From Albugo candida (Eukaryota; Oomycota; Peronosporomycetes; Albuginales; Albuginaceae), in NCBI GenBank assembly GCA_905220665.1, contig CAJNAR010000031.1:62001-126000 (forward strand): a stretch of 64,000 bases of DNA, in the 5' to 3' direction. Below are positions 33,201 through 43,994 of this stretch, piece by piece. The notes beneath the pieces were generated by a model, which saw only the letters and a list, made by a program, of their open reading frames with translations, was not told the DNA's origin and did no database searches. The position numbers and the translations under genes were made by a program. How positions within the stretch are numbered: the first letter of the stretch is position 1; every line of letters begins with the position of its first letter.

Positions 33201-36190
33201 CGTCTTCCTGTGTTACGTACTGCATCGCCGCATTTTGCCGCCGTGTGAATTTGAGTATGGCGTCTCTAACATTTGACGGCACTTCAGGCCACTTTTTGGC
33301 GTCTAAAAGCTCGATCCACGCGATTATATTGTACCCGTGCATTGAGTACCATTGTGCGAATGCATCAAACGATACAACATCATTTCCCGCTTTTTCTGAT
33401 GTCATTTCCATTGACCTCCTCTCCGTGTGAACGGCGGATGGTATCGATCGTACCTCTTGATCAAGGGAACATCGTGATGCTGCATTCTGGAGCACAAATC
33501 TTGGGTTTTCCAGCGTTGCTCGTGTGTCTTTGAAAATCATATTCGTGATGCAGATGGAGGCCGAGTCCACAATATTCGCAAGCGCTTGGGCCGATAGATC
33601 GCAGCCATTTCCAAGGACCAAAAGTAGCGTCATGAAAGACCTCAGAAATCTCCACATTTCGCGGCGTGTAAGGCTTCCATCTCGATCAACATCAAACAAC
33701 CGGAACGCGAATGCCAGCTTTTCACTCTTTGATCCAGCAAAGAAGAGCGAGAAAGAAGACACAAGCTCCTTCAAATCAACTTTTCCCGTTCCAGCTCGAT
33801 TGAATGCAAAGTAAATTCGAGACATGGAGCTCAAAAAGGCCGGATATACTTGAGCGGAAAAGCTCAAAGATTTTCGGAACGTTTTGCTGAGCTGTGCTTC
33901 TCGTAGACATCTCTTTGCCGATGCGGGTAACAGATCTTGTATGCAAGCATCAAACGTATCTTTGTCCATGCTTTTAGCGACAGAACGAACGCTCCAAGAC
34001 GGACAATTAGACGGTCCAAAAAAAGGTGTGAAGACCTCGAGTAGGCGGGATAAGCTCACTTGATCAAACTTGGTCACCCTTTGCAGCTCAAAGTAACTCA
34101 ATAAGTCTCCATTGTCCAGGCACAGAGCTGAAAAAGGTCTTTTCCCAGTCTCGCCACCGCCAACTTCGATGTCAACTGGTAGATCGAATTCCAAGATGAT
34201 ATCATGTTTCAATACAATCCCAGGCAATGTGGAGGAATCTTTGTGATGTTGTGAATGCTCATCCATTTCCAACAACAGCAATGGGTCTTCTTCCTTGGCC
34301 TCATCCTTCGCCCAATTCTCTTCTGACCGTTTTGCAAACGTGAAACACGATCGTACTGGAGTGGTATCAAGCAAATCAACTTGAAAAGCTTGTGACACAA
34401 AAGCCCATTTTCTAAGATCGAGTAATTCCAACCAGCTGATAGCCTTGAATCCTCCCGAGTTGTACCACGCTCCAAAGTCCGCAAATGTGAATTCTTCGCC
34501 CCAATTTTGTGTCGTAATTGTATGCTCAACGTTTTGACCCTCGTTTCTATTCAAATCTTCATGAATGCCTTCGGTGATATTCTCGAGTATTTCTTGCTCT
34601 CCAGTATCCACGAGATCGAAAATAGAGCCGTGACGTACAATGACGCCATCAGAAGGTGGAGACAAGAATAATAGCATGATCAGTATAGATCGTAAGAAGC
34701 GCCATAATTGCTGAGAATTGAGGTAGCCTTTGCCATCAACGTCGAAAAAGTAGAAAGCAGCCGCTAATTTATCGCTTTTGGAGCCCCAAGTGAACAAGCT
34801 GAACCCTGCAGCCAGCTCTATAGCATCGACATGCTGCAGCTTCGTGGTTGTGAAAGATTTAAAAACATCAAGAATCAGGTCGCTGAAGCCGTCTTTTCGT
34901 GGTGGATTGGAGGTTGTTCGGCTCAAGAGCTCCTCAACAATACGAAAAAACGTTTTCTCCTCTAAAAGCCCGTCCTCTGTATGCCTCAGAAACGTCTCAT
35001 AAATCATATTGGGAGTCATACGCGTCCAGCACGTCCACTTTACAATGTCGAAAAGCGTCTCTGCTGCTGTGCTCGTGATCGCTAAAGTGCCTCCATCCAC
35101 ACCTGAAAATATAAATGTCAAATCTGGCTTGGGTGTGCTTCTCGCCGAAACATCCTCTTTCTCTCCCTTTCCTTGGACCTCATGAGATTGCTCTCCTTTT
35201 TCTTCATCATCCCAATCAACCTGAATAAGAGCACTCTCCACTGAAGGAGTATGTGAGGTAGTATGCATGGGGCTTGAAATTCCATTCGATCGCTTTGACT
35301 TGGGCCATTGGGTCGTGTCGATGTACTTGAGCCAAGGAACAACAACATCAGGTTCCAAATCCTCCAAACACGACCAAAGCTGACCAAAAGTGACGCTCTC
35401 TGAGTTCTGATGTTTGAAAATATGAGCTACCGTGTTCCTCAGACAGTGAATGACTACATCATTCGTGGAGATAAGTGACATTGTATCGACATTTTCTTGT
35501 TCGAAAATGGCGATAATAGATAGTAATAAGCAATGTAAGGCTTCTTGAAGAACATTAGCTCGAATGATACGGCTGCATCGCTCTTCCGGTCGTTCAAAGA
35601 GCGCCAATTCGATTGCTGTGTCCAATTTGCTCTCCAAGTCTCCGGGTAATAAAACCAACGTCGCAATGAATAGCTATGAAAGGCTCTCTTAAATCTCTTG
35701 TCTTATTACAAATATAAAGTGTACCTCCTTTCCGCTCTTCTTTGCGACTTGAGAAAATGTCATATACATTCTCTTCAAAACTGTCTCAATGGGTCGAAAT
35801 GATTCGCCGGGTTTCAAAGGAAGTAAGAACTCGTAGAATGCGGTCAGGTAAGCGTCAAAGGTGCTTTCTTGTTGCGTCAGAAACGTCGAAATATCATTTT
35901 CTGATCTTTTTATCTGTTTGAGGCGTTTTTGAGCCTCGTGGATCGTAAAGTGATGCACTAAAAAGAAAGTCAAAGCGATAAAACGGAAGCTTTGACGATA
36001 GAGACGTACATTGGGAGGCTACGAGCGCGTTCTGAATCGTGACAGCGCGTTTTGCCTGGATGGTGAGAGATCTTTGAGCAATTTCATGAACGAAAGGAAG
36101 CTCTAGATCAATGTCTGCGTCAATTGAAGAAAGCGAGACTGGAAGAGGCTGATGCGTCGGGGAAGACGCTAGAGATGTCAACGTGCTCAT
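30208..36190 (-). CDS. Giant multi-module EF-hand protein
   Basis: Three exons, complement(join(30208..35673,35725..35957,36010..36190)), give 1959 residues; exon 3 alone is 5.4 kb. The protein repeats one module several times: helix, L-x-x-G-S-K-S-x-K-L-x-x-A-F-x-F, an EF loop, helix, then F-x-x-W-Y...G-G...W-L-E-L-L-D-x-x-K-W. The W-x-x-L-L-D-x-x-x-W element occurs six times, near residues 253, 550, 920, 1280, 1580 and 1943. EF loops are canonical in modules 1 and 2 (FFDVDGKGYLNSQQ near 449, LFDVDRDGSLTRRE near 799). In modules 3-5 the same position has lost its acidic ligands. The N-terminus is Ser-rich and helical. Function is unknown. It is tail to tail with CDC50, 51 bp apart. Confidence 0.88.
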
Positions 36191-36684
36191 CACTTATACT
36201 TCTACTGATTCAGCAGACTATGGACTTGATGAAGCAGCGCAAAGCAGACTCTTTTTGTAGCGATAATCTTGCAAAGCGTCGGACTCAGCACGACCTAGCT
36301 AATGTGATAATACGTGAGAATACATAGAGCGTGCTATGCTAACTTTACAAATATTCGATACGATATGTTGTATTAGTTTATACACGCTAGCATATAATAT
36401 AATGTTATCTGGAATGATTGTAGATTAGATATGAGCAACCTGTAGATGAAGTCGGGTGATCTTTTCCTTGAATGATCGGTGTAAGCCTGCAATGACACCG
36501 TTTCTGGGAGACGATATGCAATGGGATGATTTCACAGCTACCCTTACATCTAAATCCACCGCAACTTAATTCCTTCGTAAATAAATGCTATATATACGAT
36601 TAGGATCCTTTCGATGCTGAAAATAAGCTTTTTATTTTTGTAACGTGAGCATCGAGACTCTAGCTTCATTGTCATTTTACTTGA
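36191..36684. other. Divergent promoter region, no gene seen
   Basis: A 494-bp A+T-rich gap separates the divergent starts of the EF-hand giant and the EF-hand/TMEM65 gene. Both products bind calcium by sequence, so co-regulation is possible but not shown. Confidence 0.45.
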
Positions 36685-37458
36685 ATGAGTCCATTACGAC
36701 GAGGATTGAGAAGTCATTTAAACAAGCGATTTACTGATTTCTTCCTTACAAAACCGCCCACAACAATTCCAATCATACGTCAGCCCTTTGCTGCCCGAAA
36801 ATCCACGAGTTTTAGCGGAATGTATGTACTCCCACCTCGACCGGCATTTCCATCGCTGCGTCCATCCATTAGTAAGGACATTGAGGCTATTTTTCGACAG
36901 GTTGATCGAAACAATGATGGAATGATTTCAAAAGAGGAATTTCGTGCTTGTATCGTGTCACATTTTGGGCTGAATAGTTCAAAAGATGGAGAAACATCAC
37001 ATGAAAACGTAGTGACGCGGCCTACAAATCAGCAACTTCGACTTGTGATGTTAGGCTCTGCTATACCTTTTGTTGGATTTGGGCTGGTCGATAACATTAT
37101 ACTGCTTGCAGCTGGGGATATGATCGAAGATTACTTTCACGGTGCGTATCACATTTCGATTCTGTGCGCAGCGGCACTCGGGAATACAGTATCCGATGTC
37201 ATTGGACTGAGTTTGGGAGGCGTAATTGAGCAATTTGCTCGTAAAATTGGTATACCCGATCCCAATTTGTCCAAGAAGCAGGCTAATATGGCCATTACCC
37301 ACTGGTGCAACTTTTTTGCGTCCGCTATCGGTATCACTGTCGGTTGTCTTCTTGGTATGGTTCCACTTTTATTCATGGATCGTGATGGTGAGAAGCTGAA
37401 AGTAAAGAAAGAAAGCGGGGCATCCGTATCGTCACTTCGAATAGAACTCGCTTCATAA
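36685..37458 (+). CDS. TMEM65-family mitochondrial membrane protein with N-terminal EF-hand
   Basis: A single exon gives 257 residues. The N-terminus MSPLRRGLRSHLNKRF is basic and amphipathic, as in a mitochondrial presequence. A canonical EF loop, DRNNDGMISKEE, lies at residues 74-85 inside a full helix-loop-helix. From about residue 117 the TMEM65 domain follows: LGSAIPFVGFGLVDNIILLA, then AAALGNTVSDVIGLSLGGVI, then AIGITVGCLLGMVPLLFM. It has about three membrane spans. TMEM65 is an inner mitochondrial membrane protein linked in animals to sodium-dependent calcium efflux. As far as I know, animal TMEM65 has no EF-hand, so this fusion suggests direct calcium control. Confidence 0.92.
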   Translation: MSPLRRGLRSHLNKRFTDFFLTKPPTTIPIIRQPFAARKSTSFSGMYVLPPRPAFPSLRPSISKDIEAIFRQVDRNNDGMISKEEFRACIVSHFGLNSSKDGETSHENVVTRPTNQQLRLVMLGSAIPFVGFGLVDNIILLAAGDMIEDYFHGAYHISILCAAALGNTVSDVIGLSLGGVIEQFARKIGIPDPNLSKKQANMAITHWCNFFASAIGITVGCLLGMVPLLFMDRDGEKLKVKKESGASVSSLRIELAS

Positions 37459-37498
37459 ATAGGAACTATTTGTTGACTTGTCATCTATTGGCAAAGTT

Positions 37499-37717
37499 TC
37501 AGACATAGTAATCGGATGTTTCGAAGTCGGCGATAACAATTGCTTCAAAATGTGGCGGACGTGGAGGCAGAGTGGAAACTCTGTAGATTGTGCAGAAAAA
37601 TTGCCAAGATCTCTTAGCAGCCATTAAGGAGTCAATCGATGTTAGCCAATTGTTACACATTCCCGTCGTTGTCTCGATCTTCCACTTTGACATATTTCTT
37701 GCTGACGTTGAAGGCAT
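37499..37717 (-). CDS. Small ORF, unrecognised
   Basis: The ORF gives 72 residues from ATG 37717, with a mixed composition (KRSWQFFCTIYRVSTLPPRP). It lies 40 bp after the TMEM65 stop on the opposite strand and about 280 bp after the cystinosin stop. No domain, signal peptide or membrane span was seen. It may be a real small protein, a 3' exon or chance. Confidence 0.28.
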   Translation of the reverse strand: MPSTSARNMSKWKIETTTGMCNNWLTSIDSLMAAKRSWQFFCTIYRVSTLPPRPPHFEAIVIADFETSDYYV

Positions 37718-37994
37718 TGTAAGACATACAATACATCTAATAAGAAGCTAAAGCCAAAAGCGGGACAGAAGCAGTCAAACGAGGCTTTGTGAAAGGCAAA
37801 CAGAGCTCGGATTCAAATTATATTTATAAAGGCGACGATGACTATCGGTAATAGCATCTTCCATAATGTATGACTCTGAACAAGTCAAAGCATATCAGAA
37901 AACATCGGTCGCTCTTCTTTCTCAACATTGGAGAGCGATTTGCTATACAGTAGTCGATCCGGTGCTTTGAAGACGAAGATTTGCAGACTTGAAT

Positions 37995-39101
37995 TTACTT
38001 GCGATTTTCAAGGTCATACAGAAACGGGCGTTTCTCCATTTTGTCGGTCGTTTGCTGTCGCTCAGCATATAACACATAATGTTGCACGATAAATACGGTG
38101 TCGACCAGAATACTTACAAAACCCAGTCCAAACTTGACAGGATTCCCAGTCAACGCTCCCCAGTCATTTGTCGACCAGCTATCCAGTGCCTGTTGTCCAA
38201 AAGATAAGAATCCACCGGCAATATCCAAAAGGACATTCCAAATAGTCCATCCCACAGTTGACTGGCGACTCTGATTCAGTAGAATTTGCGGAATGTTTTT
38301 GGTCAATGTTGTGCATAGTTTGACATAACTCAAGAGATATAATAAATTGATAACTTTGAAAAAAGAGCAGTGTTCATTGCCACTGATCCAGATCGTCATA
38401 CCAAATATCACACTGGTAAGAATCGTTCCGCTCGTCCAGGTGAGAGTCGCTTTGCTTACGCGTTGATTACCCCGTGGGTAAATCATACATTGATACAATG
38501 AGACTGCTATGAGCAATGTAGCATGCAACGAAAAGAATACGTCGTTCAACTCAACGGCATTACGATTCCCATGATGCTGTTCCATGTATTGCTTCTGCAC
38601 AGTGCTGCTGTAGTAAAATGCGCAATTAAATGCCGCGTAGCACGAAAACCCAAGCAGATTGAGAACTGTGTAATCCAGCGAAAGCCCAACAACTGTTTTA
38701 CGCTGATAATTCAGTATAATTTGGGGATAAAAGCTGATACTCCAGCACATAAAGTAAATCCATCCGATGATCGACGAAATCCGATTGTAAGGCTTCGGAA
38801 TATTCTGATTTGCATCCAAAAGAAGCCCAAGAACTACTCCCGTAAGCAGAATAAGCGCAGATACCGATAGAACACGAACTCTCTCCGACGGATATCCATT
38901 CACAGATTCTATATCGTAAAAATTCATTGTGACTGTGCGGACAGGAACACTATTTTTTGACGCATTTTCGGTAAATCCAATCACCAGCAAAAGATGGCAT
39001 GAGTCAACGCTGTTTCTGTCTTGATTGGTTTTGCTATGGCCAATCCTGTAGCAGTTTTGTGTCGACATGTCATATTGTCGCATATTTGTCAACAGAGACA
39101 T
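37995..39101 (-). CDS. Cystinosin-like lysosomal/vacuolar transporter
   Basis: A single exon gives 368 residues. Cystinosin is a PQ-loop proton-coupled exporter of cystine from lysosomes. The first PQ-loop is SIIGWIYFMCWSISFYPQII followed by LNYQRKTVVGLSLDYTVLNL, and the second is CTTLTKNIPQILLNQSRQST with VGWTIWNVLLDIAGGFLS. The family motif G-x-x-x-D-x-x-x-N occurs as GLSLDYTVLN. About seven membrane spans are visible. The N-terminal 70 residues vary and could be trimmed if a later ATG (MNFYDIES, 38926) is used. Confidence 0.94.
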   Translation of the reverse strand: MSLLTNMRQYDMSTQNCYRIGHSKTNQDRNSVDSCHLLLVIGFTENASKNSVPVRTVTMNFYDIESVNGYPSERVRVLSVSALILLTGVVLGLLLDANQNIPKPYNRISSIIGWIYFMCWSISFYPQIILNYQRKTVVGLSLDYTVLNLLGFSCYAAFNCAFYYSSTVQKQYMEQHHGNRNAVELNDVFFSLHATLLIAVSLYQCMIYPRGNQRVSKATLTWTSGTILTSVIFGMTIWISGNEHCSFFKVINLLYLLSYVKLCTTLTKNIPQILLNQSRQSTVGWTIWNVLLDIAGGFLSFGQQALDSWSTNDWGALTGNPVKFGLGFVSILVDTVFIVQHYVLYAERQQTTDKMEKRPFLYDLENRK

Positions 39102-39355
39102 TCGTTTGCATTCTATTTACTCATTGATTGCGTCTATTATCGTATGAAGAAACACTATGGTACTGCCTAACAACTTGAAGCTGTACATTTTGTATTGGAT
39201 AAGACCAAATCGATCTGCAATGCGAGCTGTTTTGATGATGCTAACTACCTTTGTCGTATACTACAGAACGTCGTTGTGCACCCCCATGAGCCTTTATGTC
39301 ACCTCAGATACTATCGTAATCGAGCATACCACTTGGGAATTGTGTGCTCGTTTAT

Positions 39356-39649
39356 TCATGGAAATGGAATAAGGGTGCGTTTGAGAGCTTTGTGTAAAGC
39401 ATAGACTGTAATCATCACCGCCAGCTGCGCCTTTGTCGATGTATAAGCTCCTGATTTTAAATGTACAAAGAAATATGCGGCTATAACAATGCTCAATTCC
39501 ATGACGATGCAGTATATACTGTTCGCATCGTGGCTGCCCGACATAGCCCTCCCACCAAATAAGTATAAAAGAATAGATTCCATGGGGTTCAATGCAAATC
39601 TTTTTTTCGATGCAAGGTCTTCTGTATAGTGACTGCGTTCTTGTTTCAT
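39356..39649 (-). CDS. Small membrane protein, possibly EMC4-like
   Basis: The ORF starts at ATG 39649 and gives 97 residues. It has two hydrophobic segments (IYCIVMELSIVIAAYFFVHL and TSTKAQLAVMITVYALHKAL). The pattern ALNPMESILLYLFGGRAMSG and the end ALKRTLIPF recall the second half of EMC4 (A-L-x-P-x-K-x-I-P-M-x-L-F-x-x-x-M-x-G, then S-M-G-L-L-P), a subunit of the ER membrane insertion complex. The similarity is weak, and the protein is about half the usual length. Confidence 0.42.
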   Translation of the reverse strand: MKQERSHYTEDLASKKRFALNPMESILLYLFGGRAMSGSHDANSIYCIVMELSIVIAAYFFVHLKSGAYTSTKAQLAVMITVYALHKALKRTLIPFP

Positions 39650-39840
39650 CAATTACTCATCTCTTAATCCCTGACTGCTTTCAGTAAAGAAATATCGACA
39701 GCGTCTAACATTTTATCAGAAACGCACGGCGATGGTATTCTGCCTTGGGGTAGATGCTGATTAGTTATATATAAAGCTCAATGATCGCACACACCGTTTG
39801 AGAGTCTTGATTCAATTCTAGGCCATCAAGTGCAAGATAA

Positions 39841-42146
39841 ATGAGTTCTGCTCATAGCGGATCAGAATCTATGAACGCTACACGGAACCAGCAGTGCTTT
39901 CAGCTCGATGGCGGAGTAATAAATTCATTCGAATTAGAGGACAACGTATGGAAGCATCTTGTTGCGGGAATGAAACAAACTCTACTGCTGCACCCCATGG
40001 ACCCATTTTTATACCTTTCTGACTACATGCGCACCGCAGTAAGCCTTACACCAAGTTTATCGTATCATGTGTATGCTCACTATGACTATAGCTGAATATG
40101 AAACATCGAATTACGGCAGCAATGAGTACAAAAGGTTATCTTTGTATGCATCATAATCAACGAACCATTCATTATCTCGTGTCTGACTTGGAGAAACTGC
40201 GCTCAGATTTCCGAAACGCGGCAAAAAAGCTTGAGAATTTGGAACTTGTTTTACGCATGAGATCTCACATGCCGTCAGTGAACGAGTGTATCACGGAGTT
40301 CGTCACCTTAGTCGATAAACCTTTATCTATCAATGGTTCAGTCGCGCAACAAATAGGCTCGAGTCTAAACAATGAAGCACAGCCTACAGCTCAAGCACAC
40401 GATTATCGCTTCGATCAAATCAGTAGCGACTCGGAAGAGTATAAAAGGCTGATTTTGTACGGAATCACGGATTGTATAATCAGAGTAGAGTCAATTCAGT
40501 CACAAGATTCAAAAGAAATTCTCATCAAATACATTTACGAGCTTTCACAAGCATTTCAGCAGGAGACAGCTGTCATGCCCCTACTTGGACAGGATTGTGA
40601 TAGAATGAACAACAAAATCGAAGAGCTTCGAATCGAGTGCTCTAAATATCGAGCACTGCTGGAACAATGCAACACTGATTACAATGCCGCAGTTCAAGCA
40701 AAACTTCGTCGTGATTTCTATCACGTCAGGCTTCAAGCGACTCAGGCAAGTATACTGCCGCACGAAGAGACAAAAAATCGTCATGTGCTCATAAATAATA
40801 TCAAACACTGGATTCCCATTTCTGCAATTTTGTGGCCTGCGCTCAATGATTTGGAGAAAGTCGCTTTGCAAAGAGCTGAACACTTACTAATGGAGGAAGA
40901 GGAAGAGCGATGCAAATCTTTACTGAAACTAAACAAGCTGAACAATGAAATCGTAAGGTTACAAGCTCTGTTTCGAGGGTTTGCCACGCGAAAGTATAGG
41001 CAGCGTTTGCTTGTACGCTACAATGAGGCTGTCACTCGGCTTCAGCGTTTCTGGAAAAAAGCTGTACGAAATGGCGATACACTACCAATTTGGTGCGTTC
41101 TTGGCAGAGAAGTATTGGTAGATGCCAACTTGGCAAGAAATCTGGCCATTACCTTCACATTTTTCCCAAAAAAGGATTTTCCGACGGGGAATTGGAAGCG
41201 TGTCGAGGGTAAGACACTGGACGAAATGATGGATCTATGTCGCAGGGATGAGTACAGTGCAGGGTTTGCAACGAATGGAACCTTCAAACGATTCATTCCT
41301 CGTAAATTGACTCAGCTCAAGATCATGGACGATTCCTACGCCCTTGCATGCAAACCGGGCGAAACAGCGGGACTTTGCGGTTTATACGTCAAAACTTGGC
41401 CGACGAGGAAGACTGAATTCATACGAGTGATCCAGTCCGGGATTATCGTCAGTGTACCAAGCAATCGTCATGGACTTGTGACAATCATAATCGATGGGGT
41501 CGGTACTGAGGGTCATGTGCCTATCTCCGCACTGAAAGATCGATGGAAGTATGTTTGGATACGGGAGAGGAAAGATACTGAAAAGGCGAGGAAATTCGGA
41601 AGACGAGTCGCTGTTGGACAGATATTTTCACATCGAGGTATCAGAGACTATCCCCCCGAGGATCTGCTGATTGACCGCAAAGACGTGGATATTGTGAGGC
41701 CTGCAAATTTATTGAAGTCAGCATTGAGAGATGATCAGCACCCTTATCAAGCAGCCATAATGTCGGACGAACACTCCACATTATCCCTGGTGTATGAGGA
41801 CCAGCTCACACACCTTCTGATGCGCGAAGTACCATCACGACGCACGCATTATCACGCAAAAGAGCGTGAGCAGGTGATTAAGGCACGGATGAAAGCATAT
41901 CAGAAAGCATGGGGTGCTTTTTGCGCTCAGCAAGAACTCAATTCGGTCATAATGATCCAATGTGCTTGGAGAAGAAACCAAGCAAGAATGGAGGTTCGGC
42001 GCGTCCTCCAATTACGCATGCAGGAAAAGCAGCATGAAGATACAATAGAGCATCGGCTTGAAAAACCAAAAAAACACCCGATTGTCCTCACTGGCTTTTT
42101 TCGCTCAAAGCGAAGAGGTCGTGTGCCAAAATCGAGAAGTAGCTAA
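39841..42146 (+). CDS. DPY30-like/IQ-motif protein, probably flagellar
   Basis: Two exons, join(39841..40038,40092..42146), give 750 residues; the intron is 53 nt, GT-AG. Near residues 40-65, GMKQTLLLHPMDPFLYLSDY resembles the DPY30/RII-type dimerisation helix pair (G-L-x-x-L...P-x-D-P-x-x-F-L-A-x-Y-L). A coiled coil follows. Two IQ-like motifs bind calmodulin-type proteins: RLQALFRGFATRKYRQR near 353 and IMIQCAWRRNQARMEVRR near 686. A compact beta-rich segment lies between them (GLVTIIIDGVGTEGHVPISA). DPY30-type plus IQ is common in axonemal radial-spoke and related proteins. A flagellar role is inference. No named family was recognised. Confidence 0.8.
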
Positions 42147-42242
42147 AATACGCTCTTCGTCCCACTTGATTGGATGGATGTAAGACCCAAGTCGCCCGTA
42201 CACAAGTTTCAACATCTCATTCTATTGAAAAGAATGTATACA

Positions 42243-43838
42243 CTAAAACCCAAAAGGCCTCTGCGTATTCTGAGTTCCACAGTTTTCCTGACCTAAATTA
42301 ACGAACGCTTTATCCAGTCCATTTGTTGGCATCGTTGCATTTGAGCTGCCTAGCGAAGCCTGCTGATACAAAGAACCGTTTGTATTCACTGTATTCACTG
42401 CTGCAGTTGGACCAAAATTTCCAACCATTGGCATACCCGCATTCGGTACTCCATGCATTCCGGCGTACATCGGCATTGCTCTTGGAGGTTGACACATCAT
42501 TGGATTCATCATCCCTTCGCATAGAACATTTAATACCTGTTTAGAGAGCGATGAGCAAAACAGTATATATGCTATCTTACCAGGATGAACGCCGCTGTTC
42601 GCAAACATCTGACCCATTGGATGCGCAACCGATTGCCCAACTGGATGCCCCATCATTCCCATTCCTTGGTTCGGATACATAGCGATGCCCATACTGTTAT
42701 TCATCATCGGATTGGGGATGGGATTTTGCATCATTGGATTGATCCCTTGTGTGGCAGGTGTCATCATCGGACCTGGCATACAAGCTCCAGGCATATTCAC
42801 CATGCCGAATGGATTATTAGAGGTGGTTGACGCACTAGGATTAGGTCCAAAGTTGGCCATGATAGAAGCCATTTTATTTTGATGTTGATTTGAGGGTGGA
42901 GCCACTGAAGAAGGATTCGGGAAATTGTCCATTTGACCAGAGGATCTATCAAAAGATGCCCAGTCGTCTTGTCCTTGCCCCCCTTGACTTTGTATTGGCT
43001 GTGATGGGGCAGAAGCTCCTGGAGCTGGGATCCGTGGTGCCGTGACCGGGACTGGAGCAGGTAGCGAAGTACTGGGAGCAGGAAACTCATCAAACGATAG
43101 AATATCATGTGTTACGGGAGCCTTTGGTCGTTGTGCACTTGGCTGCGTTGCCTTGAAAGCCTCTCCATTTTGCTGGGTTCTGTGATGGGATGAAGTCCGA
43201 GAAGCCGCAGTCATAGGAGTTTTATTCTCATTTGAATCTCGCCTCTCATTTCCAGCAGATTCCTCTTGTTTTGCTTTCCCTTGTTTCGAAGCACGATGCC
43301 CTTCCTCGCGATTCGAGCCGTCTCCTTCCCGAGCCACGAAACGACGACGTTCATATTTGTCTCGAATCCACATTTCTTTATCTCGTACATTCGAGTGTTC
43401 TGTTGGTGGGCGGAGATCTCGCGGAACATTAGCTTCATAATACTCTTTTGCGCGCGCATTTCCCCATTTTTGCATTTGCTATCAAAGGAAACTTCAACTA
43501 GAGTCTTCAATTAAGGAAAAACACTGTACACACTACCTTCACTTGGTCGGATGTCCATGAGTCCAGATTCACACTGCGAACAAAGGTCAGATGGACGCCC
43601 AGACTGCGGTGAATTCCAGAGCACGCGATGCAAATGAAAACGCCAAGATTGATTGAAGCCCATCGCGGCCCTAAATGCAGCATCGCAGATCGAAGAACGT
43701 ACCAATGAGCCTTTACTCACCTCGAGCGCCGCAATCTGCACAAAATTTGTTGTCCTCGCGTTTGATCAATTCGTCGAGAATTTTCTTCAGCTTTGTCTGA
43801 TCTTCTGGCCCTTTCGCTGGAGCTCCATATCGGCTCAT
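42243..43838 (-). CDS. ArfGAP-domain protein with Pro/Met/Asn-rich tail
   Basis: Four exons, complement(join(42243..42514,42581..43478,43537..43670,43721..43838)), give 473 residues. The ArfGAP zinc finger C-A-D-C-x16-C-I-A-C is split by intron 1. The motif [20 protein letters not shown] follows with the GAP-finger Arg. [20 protein letters not shown] and [10 protein letters not shown] complete the domain, most like the SMAP/AGD5 group. The rest is disordered: first Ser/Pro/Gln, then many N-P-M-x and G-M repeats. Intron 3 removes a stretch that would otherwise read in frame; the splice restores [12 protein letters not shown]. It acts on Arf GTPases in Golgi or endosome coat cycles. Confidence 0.92.
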
Positions 43839-43994
43839 TGTGTGGGAATTATATAGAGATAGGGCGCTTACGGCGACGAAAGAGAAACAGTCACAGAATG
43901 AGCTGCAAATGTCTTTTTTGGCTCTTGTTCAAAAAGCCGTTTAATAACAGAAAATAACGGCATCTATGTACCGTATTTGCGCAATTACAGCGCT

